A stretch of 64,000 nucleotides of DNA from Rubellimicrobium aerolatum (lineage in GTDB: Bacteria; Pseudomonadota; Alphaproteobacteria; Rhodobacterales; Rhodobacteraceae). The position numbers and the translations under genes were made by a program. This document shows positions 17,732 to 26,505 of the stretch, piece by piece; position 1 is the first letter of the stretch, and each line of letters opens with the position of its first letter. The stretch lies in contig NZ_JAGGJP010000006.1 of the NCBI RefSeq assembly GCF_017872975.1, positions 62,001 to 126,000 of the forward strand, read 5' to 3'. The notes beneath the pieces were generated by a model, which saw only the letters and a list, made by a program, of their open reading frames with translations, made no database searches and was not told the origin of the DNA.

Positions 17732-18298
17732 TCAGAGCGCGCGACGGCGACGCAGCAGCAGAAGGCCGCCCAGCGCCGAGGAGAGGAGCACCGCGCCCGC
17801 CGGGACCGGCACCGACGCCACCGACAGGTTGGCGTATTCGAAGGCCGGCTGGCTCGAGGCCAGGGTGACGCGGTCGAAGACGCCCTGCGACCCGATGTTC
17901 GTGAAGGTCGCCAGCGATTGCGACAGGTTGGTCCCGTTCACGCCGGAGGGCGTGTAGGAGTCGACGAGCGAGCTGCCGAGATAGAAGCTGATCGTGTTCC
18001 AGGTGTCCGGCGACCCCCAAAGCAGGCTGAGCGAGCGGGACCGGCCGACGTTGTAGCTGACCAGCCCGCTGACGGCGCTGTAGATCCCCGTCGCGGCGAG
18101 GGAAGTGCCGGCCCAGGGGCTGAGGCGCACGTTGGTGACCGAGCCGGTGACGTTGTGGGCGAAGGCGCCTTGGATCAGGTCCGGGGCGGGGTTGACCGAG
18201 GCGGTGGTCGGCGCGGTGGAGAAGGTCAGGGTCGCGGCCGGGGCCGCGCCCGCCGCAAGGCAGAGCGCCAGCGCGGCGGCGGTGAGTGTCCGAAGCAT
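17732..18298 (-). CDS. VPxPA-CTERM exported surface protein
   Basis: This 188-residue protein has a signal peptide (MLRTLTAAALALCLAAGAAPA) and a beta-rich, Ser/Thr-rich body with no cysteine. It ends in a tripartite sorting tail: VPVPAGAVLL, a transmembrane helix SSALGGLLLL, and RRRRAL. This is the VPLPA-CTERM type seen in Rhodobacteraceae and processed by a dedicated exosortase. GAGGGA precedes the ATG. The body is probably secreted or anchored matrix protein; the binding partner is unknown. A second such protein lies at 55257. No exosortase is in the window. Confidence 0.85.
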   Translation of the reverse strand: MLRTLTAAALALCLAAGAAPAATLTFSTAPTTASVNPAPDLIQGAFAHNVTGSVTNVRLSPWAGTSLAATGIYSAVSGLVSYNVGRSRSLSLLWGSPDTWNTISFYLGSSLVDSYTPSGVNGTNLSQSLATFTNIGSQGVFDRVTLASSQPAFEYANLSVASVPVPAGAVLLSSALGGLLLLRRRRAL

Positions 18299-18473
18299 GG
18301 ATCGTCCCTCATGGATTGTGGTTGTGTGCGAAAGGCACGACCGGGACGCTGCGTCAGGGAATGCTGCCAAGGTGTTAACAGTCGGAATTGATGAAAGTTA
18401 TTGGTCGTCCACGGGAAACGGCCGGTAGTCGGGAGGACGACCCCGGATCGGTCGGATGCGACGGAGGGGCCGG

Positions 18474-18503
18474 TTGACACCCCGGAACAGAATCCCCAAC
18501 TAT
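18474..18503 (+). promoter_or_regulatory. Candidate lon promoter, possibly heat-shock type
   Basis: TTGACA (18474-18479) is followed 18 bases later by AACTAT (18498-18503). The same stretch reads TTGAC, then about 15 bases, then CCCCAACTAT, which recalls the sigma-32 pattern (CTTGAA, then CCCCAT-T). lon is a classical heat-shock gene, so either reading is possible. The start codon is 75 bases downstream. Confidence 0.4.
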
Positions 18504-18577
18504 GCCCTACCGACCGGGGAGGGCCGAGCGCCGCCGATGACCGGGGCCAGAGCCTTCCTGCCTACGAGGAATCCCAT

Positions 18578-20986
18578 ATGACCGAACCTCTCGCGACCAG
18601 CTATCCCGTCCTGCCGCTGCGCGATATCGTGGTCTTCCCGCACATGATCGTCCCCCTCTTCGTGGGACGCGAGAAGTCCGTGCGCGCGCTGGAGGAGGTG
18701 ATGGGCGACGACAAGCAGATCCTGCTGTCGTCCCAGGTCGATCCGGGCGTCGATGACCCCGGCACCGATGGAATCTACACGTCCGGCGTGCTCGCCAACG
18801 TGCTCCAGCTCCTCAAGCTGCCCGACGGGACCGTGAAGGTCCTCGTCGAGGGCAAGAGCCGCGTCCGCATCACCGAGTTCCTGAAGAACGACCGCTTCTT
18901 CGAGGCGCGCGTCCAGCCCCTCGCGGAGTCGCTGGGCGACCCGGAGATCGTGACCGCCCTGAGCCGCTCGGTCGGCCAGGAGTTCGAGAAATACGCCAAG
19001 ATCAAGAAGAACATCCCCGAGGAGGCGATCGCCGCCGTCACCGAGGCGACGGACCCCGCCAAGCTCGGCGACCTGATCGCGGGCCATCTCGGCATCGACG
19101 TCAAGCAGAAGCAGGACCTCCTTGAGACGCTCGTGGTGTCCGAGCGGCTGGAGAAGGTCTATGGCCTGATGCAGGGCGAGATGTCGGTCCTTCAAGTCGA
19201 GAAGAAGATCAAGACCCGCGTGAAGTCGCAGATGGAGCGGACGCAGCGCGAGTACTACCTGAACGAGCAGATGAAGGCGATCCAGCGCGAGCTGGGTGAC
19301 GGCGAGGACGGGCAGAACGAGCTCGCCGAGCTCGAGAAGCGCGTCGCCGAGACGAAGTTCTCCAAGGAAGCTCGCGAGAAGGCCGAGGCGGAGCTGAAGA
19401 AGCTCAAGTCCATGTCGCCGATGTCCGCCGAGGCGACGGTGGTGCGGAACTACCTCGACTGGCTGCTGGGCGTGCCGTGGGGAACCAAGTCCAAGGTCTC
19501 CAAGGACATCGTAAAGGCCGAGGACATCCTAAACGCCGACCACTACGGCCTGGAGAAGGTCAAGGAGCGGATCGTCGAGTATCTCGCCGTGCAGGCGCGC
19601 AGCCAGAAGCTGAAAGGGCCAATCCTCTGCCTCGTCGGTCCTCCCGGCGTGGGCAAGACCTCGCTCGGAAAGTCAGTGGCCAAGGCCACGGGGCGCGAGT
19701 TCATCCGCATCTCGCTCGGCGGCGTCCGGGACGAGTCGGAGATCCGCGGCCACCGGCGGACCTATATCGGCTCCATGCCGGGCAAGATCATCCAGGCGCT
19801 GAAGAAGGCCAAGACCACGAACCCGCTCATCCTGCTCGACGAGATCGACAAGATGGGGCAGGACTTCCGGGGCGACCCGGCGAGCGCCATGCTGGAGGTG
19901 CTGGACCCGGAGCAGAACTCCACGTTCGTGGACCACTATCTTGAGGTGGAATACGACCTGTCGAACGTGATGTTCCTGACCACGGCCAACTCGTACAACA
20001 TGCCGGGGCCGCTCCTCGACAGGATGGAGATCATCTCGCTCGCGGGCTACACCGAGGATGAGAAGCGCGAGATCGCCAAGCAGCACCTCGTGCCCAAGGT
20101 GATGAAGAACCACGGCCTCAAGGCCGGGGAGTTCGAGATCAGCGACGGCGCGCTGAACGAGATGGTGCGGACCTACACCCGCGAGGCGGGCGTGCGGAAC
20201 CTGGAGCGGGAGATCGCCAAGGTCGCGAGGAAGGTCACGACCAAGCTGGTGAAGCGCGAGGAGACCAAGGTCGTCGTCACCGAGCATAACCTCGACGACT
20301 ACCTGGGCGTGAAGAAGTTCCGCTACGGCCTTGCGGAGCAGGAGGACCAGATCGGCGTTGTCACGGGCCTCGCCTGGACGAGCGTCGGGGGGGACCTGCT
20401 GTCCATCGAGGCGCTGAGGCTGCCGGGCAAGGGCCGGATGAAGACCACCGGCAAGCTTGGCGACGTGATGAAGGAGTCCATCGAGGCGGCGGCCTCCTAT
20501 GTGCGGAGCATCAGCCCGCAGATCGGGGTCAAGCCGCCGAAATTTGACAAGATGGACATCCACGTCCACGTGCCCGAGGGGGCGACGCCCAAGGACGGCC
20601 CGTCGGCGGGCCTCGCCATGGTGACGTCGATCGTGTCGGTGCTGACGCAGATCCCCGTTCGCAAGGACATCGCCATGACCGGCGAGGTCACGCTGCGGGG
20701 CAACGCGCTGGCCATCGGTGGCCTCAAGGAGAAGCTGCTGGCGGCGCTCCGGGGCGGCATCAAGACGGTGCTGATCCCCAAGGAGAACGAGCGCGACCTG
20801 CCGGAGATCCCGGAGAACGTGAAGCAGGGGCTGGAGATCATCCCCGTGTCGCACGTCTCGGAGGTCCTGAAGCACGCCCTCGTGCGGCAACCCGAGCCCG
20901 TGGAATGGGACGAGGTGGCCGAGGAGGCGGCGGCGCTGGCCAAGGCCAAGGCCACCGAGGAGGTCTCGGGCGCGGTCGCGCACTGA
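18578..20986 (+). CDS. lon: ATP-dependent protease Lon
   Basis: This 802-residue cytoplasmic AAA+ protease degrades misfolded and regulatory proteins. The N-terminal substrate domain begins [15 protein letters not shown]. The AAA+ module has Walker A GPPGVGKT (354-361) and Walker [11 protein letters not shown]. The protease domain has the catalytic dyad S676 (KDGPSAG) and K719 ([10 protein letters not shown]). The length is normal for a proteobacterial Lon. I chose the ATG at 18578 behind CGAGGAATCCC, because residues upstream in frame are low-complexity and unrelated. It is transcribed divergently from the VPxPA gene and ends at a strong two-way terminator. Confidence 0.97.
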   Translation: MTEPLATSYPVLPLRDIVVFPHMIVPLFVGREKSVRALEEVMGDDKQILLSSQVDPGVDDPGTDGIYTSGVLANVLQLLKLPDGTVKVLVEGKSRVRITEFLKNDRFFEARVQPLAESLGDPEIVTALSRSVGQEFEKYAKIKKNIPEEAIAAVTEATDPAKLGDLIAGHLGIDVKQKQDLLETLVVSERLEKVYGLMQGEMSVLQVEKKIKTRVKSQMERTQREYYLNEQMKAIQRELGDGEDGQNELAELEKRVAETKFSKEAREKAEAELKKLKSMSPMSAEATVVRNYLDWLLGVPWGTKSKVSKDIVKAEDILNADHYGLEKVKERIVEYLAVQARSQKLKGPILCLVGPPGVGKTSLGKSVAKATGREFIRISLGGVRDESEIRGHRRTYIGSMPGKIIQALKKAKTTNPLILLDEIDKMGQDFRGDPASAMLEVLDPEQNSTFVDHYLEVEYDLSNVMFLTTANSYNMPGPLLDRMEIISLAGYTEDEKREIAKQHLVPKVMKNHGLKAGEFEISDGALNEMVRTYTREAGVRNLEREIAKVARKVTTKLVKREETKVVVTEHNLDDYLGVKKFRYGLAEQEDQIGVVTGLAWTSVGGDLLSIEALRLPGKGRMKTTGKLGDVMKESIEAAASYVRSISPQIGVKPPKFDKMDIHVHVPEGATPKDGPSAGLAMVTSIVSVLTQIPVRKDIAMTGEVTLRGNALAIGGLKEKLLAALRGGIKTVLIPKENERDLPEIPENVKQGLEIIPVSHVSEVLKHALVRQPEPVEWDEVAEEAAALAKAKATEEVSGAVAH

Positions 20987-21002
20987 GGCTTGAAAAGATT
21001 GG

Positions 21003-21032
21003 AAAGGGGCGCGGCGTGGGCCGCGCCCCTTT
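21003..21032. terminator. Two-way terminator between lon and the nucleosidase-like gene
   Basis: A perfect 13-bp stem, AAAGGGGCGCGGC / GCCGCGCCCCTTT, with a 4-base loop. It gives a T run on either strand, as expected between convergent genes. Confidence 0.9.
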
Positions 21033-21033
21033 C

Positions 21034-21939
21034 TCATTCCGGCAGGGCGGCGAGGAAGGCTGTCACCACAGCGGCCGAGTTGCCGGCGGCCAATCCCATG
21101 AAGGTCGCCATCTCGTTCGCGCCCTCGCCCCCGCCGGCGAGGTCGGACAGGCTGCGGAAGGCGATGAAGGGCACGCCGTTGGCGTAGGCGACATGGGCCA
21201 CCGCCGCGCTCTCCATGTCGAGCACGCGCGCCTCGAAGGTGGCGTGGGTCCATTCCCGGAACTCGGCGTTGTCCACGAAGGCCTGCCCCGACACGCCCCG
21301 GCCACCGACGACGATGCGGGGGACATGGCTCAGGCAGGCGCCTTCGGGCGGGCAGTCCTCCAGAATCGTGCCGGCCGCGACATCCTCGGCCACTCGGAGC
21401 CAGTCGGGGTCGGCGGGAAACCAGACCTTCTGCTCCACGCCTTCGGAGCCTTCGCGAGTGACGCCCACCGGCTGCGGGTGGATCATGCCGAAGTTCGGCA
21501 GGCCGCTCGGCTCCATCCAGGGTGGCAGGGCGAAGCCGTCCGGCGTCTCGCGGGCGAAGACCGATTCGAGATACTGGCTCCACTCGGCCGCCACGACCAC
21601 GTCGCCGATGGCGAGCGACGGGTCCACGCCGCCGGCGATGCCGGAGAAGACGACGCCCTCAATGTCGAAGCGGTCGATCACGAGCTGCGTCGTCATCGCG
21701 GCGTTGACCATGGAGACTCCGGTCAGGAACAGCACCACCGATCGCCCGGCGAGCGTGCCGGTGACGAAGCGGATGCCGTTCACGACGTGCTCCTCCGGCC
21801 GCTCCATCGCGGCGAGGAGGGTGGTCCATTCCGGCGGGAAGGCGGACATGACGGCGATGCGCGGCTCGGGGTCGAGCGGCTGGGCGAGGGCCAAGGTGGG
21901 GGCGAGGCAGAGAGCGAGGGCGAGACGGGGCAGGGGCAA
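21034..21939 (-). CDS. Exported nucleoside phosphorylase/MTA-SAH nucleosidase-like protein
   Basis: This protein of about 301 residues has an N-terminal signal peptide (PLPRLALALCLAPTLALAQ) and a PNP_UDP_1 fold close to methylthioadenosine/S-adenosylhomocysteine nucleosidase. Visible are RIAVMSAFPPEW, VVFSGIAGGVDPSLAIGDVVV and the late VLDMESAAVAHVA, whose Met-Glu binds ribose, with the Asp of FRSLSDLAGG as the usual general acid. The export signal is unusual for an enzyme known from the cytoplasm, though periplasmic homologues occur. I chose a TTG start at 21939 behind CGGAG because it gives a normal signal peptide; the in-frame ATG at 22005 has no ribosome site and adds a polar extension. 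Confidence 0.8.
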   Translation of the reverse strand: MPLPRLALALCLAPTLALAQPLDPEPRIAVMSAFPPEWTTLLAAMERPEEHVVNGIRFVTGTLAGRSVVLFLTGVSMVNAAMTTQLVIDRFDIEGVVFSGIAGGVDPSLAIGDVVVAAEWSQYLESVFARETPDGFALPPWMEPSGLPNFGMIHPQPVGVTREGSEGVEQKVWFPADPDWLRVAEDVAAGTILEDCPPEGACLSHVPRIVVGGRGVSGQAFVDNAEFREWTHATFEARVLDMESAAVAHVAYANGVPFIAFRSLSDLAGGGEGANEMATFMGLAAGNSAAVVTAFLAALPE

Positions 21940-22056
21940 GGCAGGGCTCCGGTTGGGATCGGGGCGAGGGTCCGTCGCGGGAGCCGCCAGGTCAAGCACG
22001 CCCATGCGGAAGACGGCTTGCGCCCGCCGGGCGGAGCCGCTAAACGGCGCGGCGTC

Positions 22057-22131
22057 GGGCGATTAACTCAGTGGTAGAGTGCTTCCTTCACACGGAAGAA
22101 GTCGGGGGTTCGAATCCCTCATCGCCCACCA
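22057..22131 (+). tRNA. tRNA-Val (anticodon CAC)
   Basis: Full cloverleaf: acceptor GGGCGAT / ATCGCCC, D arm with ACTCAGTGGTAGAGT, anticodon stem CTTCC / GGAAG around the loop TTCACAC, T arm GGGGGTTCGAATCCCTC, and an encoded CCA. It reads GUG codons. Only 13 bases separate its CCA end from the next start codon. Confidence 0.96.
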
Positions 22132-22144
22132 TCCTCCTGCATTC

Positions 22145-22786
22145 ATGATGGACCTGCCTGAGATCCTGCTGGCCCGCCACGGCGAGACCGAATGGAATCG
22201 CGAGGGCCGCTTCCAGGGTGCGCGCGACTCGGACCTGACCGAGCGGGGGCGGGCGCAGGCACTGGCCATGGGCGAGGCGCTGCGGAGCTGGGGCGTGGAC
22301 GCCCGGTCGCACGGCGCTTGGACCAGCCCGCAGGGCCGCGCCCGCGACACCGCCCGCCTCATGCTCGATTCCCTCGGGGTCGCCGCCGAGGAGGAACCGG
22401 ACCTCGTGGAGATCGGCATGGGCGCTTGGACCGGCCTCCTCCGCACGGAGGTCGAGGTCCGCTGGCCGGGGCCGGCGGGCGAGTCGCTGCTCGAGTTCTA
22501 TGCCCGCTGCCCCGGCGGCGAGCCGTTGGCGGAGGTTGCGACGCGGGCGGCGCGGGTGCTGGCGCGGGTGCGGCGGCCTACGGTCCTCGTCACCCACGGG
22601 ATCACGCTGCGAGTCCTCTGCTCGCTGGCACTGGGGCGGCCCCTGACCGAGGCGGGCGGTTATCCGCTGCGGCAAGGCGACCTCGTGCGGATCGCCAAGG
22701 GCCGGATGGAGATCGTGCCCGGCGGGGCGGCGCGCTTGCCAGGCCCGGCTCCAGCGGCTAACCACGATCTCACGCCGGGTGGTTAG
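22145..22786 (+). CDS. Histidine phosphatase family protein (phosphoglycerate mutase-like)
   Basis: This 213-residue protein of the histidine phosphatase superfamily has the phosphohistidine motif LLARHGETEWNREGRFQG near residues 8-25 and the second catalytic histidine in VLVTHGITLRVL. It could be a sugar-phosphate or cofactor phosphatase rather than a glycolytic mutase, as it is shorter and lacks the mutase-specific insertion. No clear Shine-Dalgarno sequence precedes the paired ATGs at 22145 and 22148. The gene starts 13 bases after one tRNA-Val, and its stop codon lies inside the next, so it is probably read from a mixed tRNA-mRNA transcript. Confidence 0.85.
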   Translation: MMDLPEILLARHGETEWNREGRFQGARDSDLTERGRAQALAMGEALRSWGVDARSHGAWTSPQGRARDTARLMLDSLGVAAEEEPDLVEIGMGAWTGLLRTEVEVRWPGPAGESLLEFYARCPGGEPLAEVATRAARVLARVRRPTVLVTHGITLRVLCSLALGRPLTEAGGYPLRQGDLVRIAKGRMEIVPGGAARLPGPAPAANHDLTPGG

Positions 22787-22852
22787 CTCAGTTGGTAGAG
22801 CGTCTCGTTTACACCGAGGATGTCGGGGGTTCGAGCCCCTCACCACCCACCA
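22777..22852 (+). tRNA. tRNA-Val (anticodon TAC)
   Basis: Acceptor GGGTGGT / ACCACCC, D arm AGCTCAGTTGGTAGAGC, anticodon loop TTTACAC, T arm GGGGGTTCGAGCCCCTC, and an encoded CCA. Its first ten bases are shared with the 3' end of the phosphatase reading frame (stop TAG at 22784-22786). Confidence 0.96.
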
Positions 22853-22870
22853 GACCGCCCACGGGGACAC

Positions 22871-23623
22871 ATGGACCGACCGCTCTTCTCCGTGATCCTG
22901 CCGGTTCGCGACGCCGCGCTGACGCTGCCTGCGACGTTGGCCTCGCTCCTGGCCCAGACCCTGGGCGACTGGGAGGCGCTGGTGATCGACGACGCCTCAA
23001 CGGATGGCGGCCTCGCGCGCGTGCGCGAGCTGGCTGGGAGCGATCGCCGCCTTCGGCTGCTGGGCGAGGGCGGCGCAGGCCCACGCGGCGCGGCGGAGAC
23101 GCGCAACATCGGCATCCGCGCGGCGCGCGGGCGTCATGTCGCCTTCCTCGATTCCGACGACCTCTGGCTGCCCGCCAAGCTGGAGCGGCAGGCCGAGGCC
23201 TTCGCCGATGGCGCGACGATCGTCTTCTCCTCCTACCGGCGCATCGACGCCGAGGGGCGGCCTCTGTCGGTGGTGCGGGCGGCCCCGCGCGTGGCCTGGG
23301 ACGACGCGCTGGGGGGCAATCCCATCGGCTGCCTTACGGCGGCCTACGACACCGAAGCCTTCGGGAGGGCCGAGATGCCTCTCCTGCCGACGCGGCACGA
23401 CTACGCGCTCTGGCTGCGGCTCCTGCGGACCGGCGCGGTGGCCCATGGCCTGCCCGAGGTGCTGGCCGAATATCGCGTGCGGCCGGGGTCGCTCTCGTCC
23501 AACAAGCTGAAGGGCGCGCTGGCCGTGTGGCGGCTCCTGGGCGACGAGGGGGTGGGGCCGGCGCGGCGCACCGCCGGCTTCGCGCGTTACGCCGCGCGAT
23601 CCGTCGTGCGCCGCCTGACCTAG
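22871..23623 (+). CDS. Family 2 glycosyltransferase
   Basis: This 250-residue cytoplasmic GT-A fold enzyme has FSVILPVRDAALTLPATLAS at the start, VIDDASTDGG (nucleotide site), and the metal-binding FLDSDDLW near residue 90. It adds a sugar from a nucleotide donor to a lipid or polysaccharide acceptor; donor and acceptor are unknown. The start follows a tRNA-Val by 18 bases and has no strong ribosome site (CACGGGGACAC). It converges on, and overlaps by four bases (CTAG), a three-gene glycosyltransferase operon on the other strand. Confidence 0.88.
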   Translation: MDRPLFSVILPVRDAALTLPATLASLLAQTLGDWEALVIDDASTDGGLARVRELAGSDRRLRLLGEGGAGPRGAAETRNIGIRAARGRHVAFLDSDDLWLPAKLERQAEAFADGATIVFSSYRRIDAEGRPLSVVRAAPRVAWDDALGGNPIGCLTAAYDTEAFGRAEMPLLPTRHDYALWLRLLRTGAVAHGLPEVLAEYRVRPGSLSSNKLKGALAVWRLLGDEGVGPARRTAGFARYAARSVVRRLT

Positions 23624-24477
23624 CGGCGCTCGGGCGCGCCGCCCGTCAGCAGGCGCGCGACCTCGGCCAGCTCGACCCGCCAGAGCGACAGGCGCACCCC
23701 GCTCGCCACGAGCCGCCAGCGCCAGGGATGCCGGCGCGAGCCGAGGAACCGAGCCACCTCGCGCACCGGCGGCGTCAGGCTGCGGATCGTCCAGGCGAGG
23801 CGACGGCGGCGCGGGCCGGCGGCGACCTGCCCGCCCTTGATGCGGCGGGCCTTGGTCTCGACCTCCTGGCGCCGCGCGCGGGCGGGGTGGGCGACCACGG
23901 CCTCGGGTACCAGCGCCAGCGGCACGCCCTGTGCGCCGGCGCGGCGGCAGAACTCCGCGTCGCCGCCCGACAGGCGCGCCGGGTCGAAGCCGTCGAGGCG
24001 GCGCAGCACCTCGCGCGGGACGCAGAGGTTGGCGGTGGTCGCATAGCCACGCCGGACGTAACCTTCCTGCGGGATGCCACGCAGGGCGTCGTAGATCTCC
24101 CAGCGGTTCGGGCAGGGGCCGGGCTCGACCCGGACGGGGCCGGCGAGGAGGCCCGACCCGCCGGCGGCCGCGAAGGCGGCGAGCCAGCCCGGTGCAGGCC
24201 GGCAGTCCGCGTCGGTGAAGGCGAGCACCTGGCCGCGCGCCTCGGCCGCGCCGGCGTTGCGGGCGGCGTAGGAGCCGGGGCGGGGGCAATGCAGGACGCG
24301 CGTGCGGGACCGGAGCGCCGGCGGCAGGTCCGGGGGGGCGGGCGGCTCGGGGCCGTTGTCCACGAGGATCAGCTCGAAGTCGTCGAAGGTCTGCCCGGCC
24401 AGCGCCGCGAGCAGGACCGGCACGCGGTCCCAGTCGCGGAACACCGGGACGATGACAGAGAAGGCGGGCTCAGCCAT
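23620..24477 (-). CDS. Family 2 glycosyltransferase
   Basis: This 285-residue GT-A enzyme begins AFSVIVPVFRDWDRVPVLLA. The nucleotide motif is LILVDNGPEP, and ARNAGAAEARGQVLAFTDAD carries the DxD metal site near residue 90. GGDAEFCRRAGAQG follows as the acceptor-side acidic motif. The C-terminus is basic and amphipathic (WRWRLVASGVRLSLWRV), which may bring it to the membrane. It is the last of three coupled genes, and its ATG lies eight bases inside the end of the preceding glycosyltransferase. Confidence 0.9.
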   Translation of the reverse strand: MAEPAFSVIVPVFRDWDRVPVLLAALAGQTFDDFELILVDNGPEPPAPPDLPPALRSRTRVLHCPRPGSYAARNAGAAEARGQVLAFTDADCRPAPGWLAAFAAAGGSGLLAGPVRVEPGPCPNRWEIYDALRGIPQEGYVRRGYATTANLCVPREVLRRLDGFDPARLSGGDAEFCRRAGAQGVPLALVPEAVVAHPARARRQEVETKARRIKGGQVAAGPRRRRLAWTIRSLTPPVREVARFLGSRRHPWRWRLVASGVRLSLWRVELAEVARLLTGGAPERR

Positions 24478-25597
24478 CGAGGCCCACCGCCGCGAGGTAG
24501 GCGCGCGCCGCCCCGTCCGAGCCGAAGCGGAGCCCCGCCTCCTTGCGCGAGCGGGGATCGCCGGGGGTGTCCAGGGCGCGCGCCATGGCGGCGGCCAGCG
24601 CCTCGGGGTCGCCAGGGGGCACCAGCGGCCCGAGCCGGCCGGCCTCCAGGATCTCGGCGGGGCCCGAGGGACAGTCGGTCGAGACCACCGCGCAGCCGCA
24701 GCCCAGCGCCTCCACCAGGGCGAGCGAGAAGCCCTCCCAGCGCGACGACAGCGTGAAGAGGTCGGCGCGGGACAGGTAGGGCAGGGGGTCGGGGACATGG
24801 CCCGGCAGGTCCACCGCTCCGGAGAGGCCGAGGTCGCGGATCAGCCCCTCCAGCTCGGACCGGCGGTCGCCGTCGCCGAGGATCAGGAGGCGCGCGGCCG
24901 GACGGGCGGCGCGGAGCCGCGCGAAGGCGTGGAGCAGCGTCGGGAAGTCCTTCTGCGGCGCGAGCCGGCCGATGCCGAGGATCACCGGGGCGAGCGGGTC
25001 GCGCCCGCCGGGGAGCCGGCCGGCAAGCCAGGGATGCGGGCAGGGATCGTCGCGCCGCGCCAGCCGGGCCGGCGTCCAGACCGGGTTACCGATGACATCC
25101 ACCGCGCCGGGCGGCAGGGCGAGCCGGGCTTCGAGGTCGCGGGCGACGCCCTGGGACACGGCGACGCGCGCCTCGGGCCAGCGGATCAGCCGTTCGCCGA
25201 TCCATCCCGCGAGCCGGGCGGTCCGCCCGGCCCCAAGGCGGTGCTGGCTGGCGGCGTGGGTGTGGTAGGTCCAGACGAGCCGGCTCCGGCCCTGGAGCCC
25301 GGCCAGCCGCCGGCCCGCCAGCAGCAGCAGGTTCACGTAGTCGCGCGCCGATACGATGAGGTCGGGCGGGCTCTCCCGCAGGTGCCGCGCGACGGCCGGG
25401 AGCGCCTGCCGCGCCCGTGCGCCCACCCGCACGACGCGGGCGCCCGCCGGGGCCGGCCGGCCCTGCGCCTCGTCGAGGAGGAGCAGGTCCACGGCGTGGC
25501 CCCGGGCGAGGAGGCCCTCGGCGAGGTTGAGCATGACCACGCCGATCCCGCCGCCGCCCAGCGTGCCGGGGGCGAGGCAGATGCGGAGGGGCGTCAC
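24470..25597 (-). CDS. Family 4 glycosyltransferase
   Basis: This 375-residue GT-B fold enzyme has the N-terminal half LRICLAPGTLGGGGIGVVML with a Gly-rich loop, and the C-terminal half ILGIGRLAPQKDFPTLLHAF, LILGDGDRRSELE and the donor-binding EGFSLALVEALGCGCAVVST. The start is the GTG at 25597, whose GTGA overlaps the TGA of the upstream glycosyltransferase. In-frame sequence further upstream belongs to that gene's antiphase and is not coding. It is the middle gene of a three-gene surface polysaccharide unit. Donor sugar unknown. Confidence 0.92.
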   Translation of the reverse strand: MTPLRICLAPGTLGGGGIGVVMLNLAEGLLARGHAVDLLLLDEAQGRPAPAGARVVRVGARARQALPAVARHLRESPPDLIVSARDYVNLLLLAGRRLAGLQGRSRLVWTYHTHAASQHRLGAGRTARLAGWIGERLIRWPEARVAVSQGVARDLEARLALPPGAVDVIGNPVWTPARLARRDDPCPHPWLAGRLPGGRDPLAPVILGIGRLAPQKDFPTLLHAFARLRAARPAARLLILGDGDRRSELEGLIRDLGLSGAVDLPGHVPDPLPYLSRADLFTLSSRWEGFSLALVEALGCGCAVVSTDCPSGPAEILEAGRLGPLVPPGDPEALAAAMARALDTPGDPRSRKEAGLRFGSDGAARAYLAAVGLDG

Positions 25598-26505
25598 GGC
25601 GCGGGCTCCGGGCGCAGGCCCAGCCGGGCCAACGCGGCGCGGGATGCGAGGCGGGGGTGGCGCAGCGCCGCGCCCGCGAGGTAGCGCGCCGCCGCGAGCC
25701 GCCGGCCGTTGGCCCGCGCCACCCGCGCGGCCAGCCGGTCGGCGCGGTAGTCCAGCTCGGGCAGGAGGTCCGCCGCGTCGGCCGCGTGCCGGGCCAGCAC
25801 GATCCGCTGGCAGGCGCGGATCTCCTCGGCGCTCCGGCCCCGGTGCGACTTGGCGTAGCGGCAGAGCGGGCGGTGGTCCTCGGGCGCCTCGATGCGGCCG
25901 CCGGCGCGGACGAAGGACAGGAACAGGTCGAGATCCTGCAGCCGCGTCAGCCTCTCGTCGAAGCGTCCCGCGAGCCGGAACGCCTCTCGGGGCGCGAGGA
26001 TCGTCCACAGGTAGGCGCGCAGGGACCGGCCGAGCAGGAGCGCGCGGTGCTGGTCGCCGCCGACCTCCTGCCGGCAGGCCTGGACGCGGGCGCCCTGCGC
26101 CATGTCGTAGCCGCAGGTGATCCAGGTCCGGGCCGGGTCACGGCCCTGGGCGAGCAGCTCCTCCAGCCGGGCGGACTGGCGGGCGATCTTGTCGGGATAC
26201 CACTCGTCCCCGGCGTCGAGCCAAGCGAGGCGCGGCGCCTCGGCGGCGTCGAGCAGGCGGTTGCGGCTGCGGGGGCGCCCCTCGTTGACCGGGTTCCGCA
26301 GCAGGAGGAGGCCGAGCCGCCCCTCGGCCCGGACCCTCTCGGCCAGGGCCTCGACGCGGGCGAGGTCGGCGGGCGGCGAGCCGTCGTCGAGGACCACCGC
26401 CCGGACCGGCCCCGCCCAGGTCTGCGCCGCGACCGAGGCGAGCGACCGCGCGAGCCCCTCGGGGTCGCGGTGATGCGGGAGCAGCACGTCGAGGGCGACG
26501 GTCAT
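25594..26505 (-). CDS. Family 2 glycosyltransferase
   Basis: This 303-residue GT-A enzyme starts MTVALDVLLPHHRDPEG. It has VVLDDGSPPADLARVEAL, an NEGRPRSRNRLLDAAEAP helix, LAWLDAGDEWYPDKIARQSA as the metal-binding region, and FDERLTRLQDLDLFLS further on. The C-terminal 60 residues are Arg-rich and helical. It is the first gene of the leftward glycosyltransferase operon, and its stop overlaps the next start by four bases. It is about 260 bases from the divergent sensor kinase; I see no clear promoter there. Confidence 0.88.
   Translation of the reverse strand: MTVALDVLLPHHRDPEGLARSLASVAAQTWAGPVRAVVLDDGSPPADLARVEALAERVRAEGRLGLLLLRNPVNEGRPRSRNRLLDAAEAPRLAWLDAGDEWYPDKIARQSARLEELLAQGRDPARTWITCGYDMAQGARVQACRQEVGGDQHRALLLGRSLRAYLWTILAPREAFRLAGRFDERLTRLQDLDLFLSFVRAGGRIEAPEDHRPLCRYAKSHRGRSAEEIRACQRIVLARHAADAADLLPELDYRADRLAARVARANGRRLAAARYLAGAALRHPRLASRAALARLGLRPEPAP

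Noticed and set aside
22145-22786. Glycolytic phosphoglycerate mutase
   Set aside because: The family motif is there, but length and missing mutase insert fit a general histidine phosphatase better, so no gpm symbol was given.
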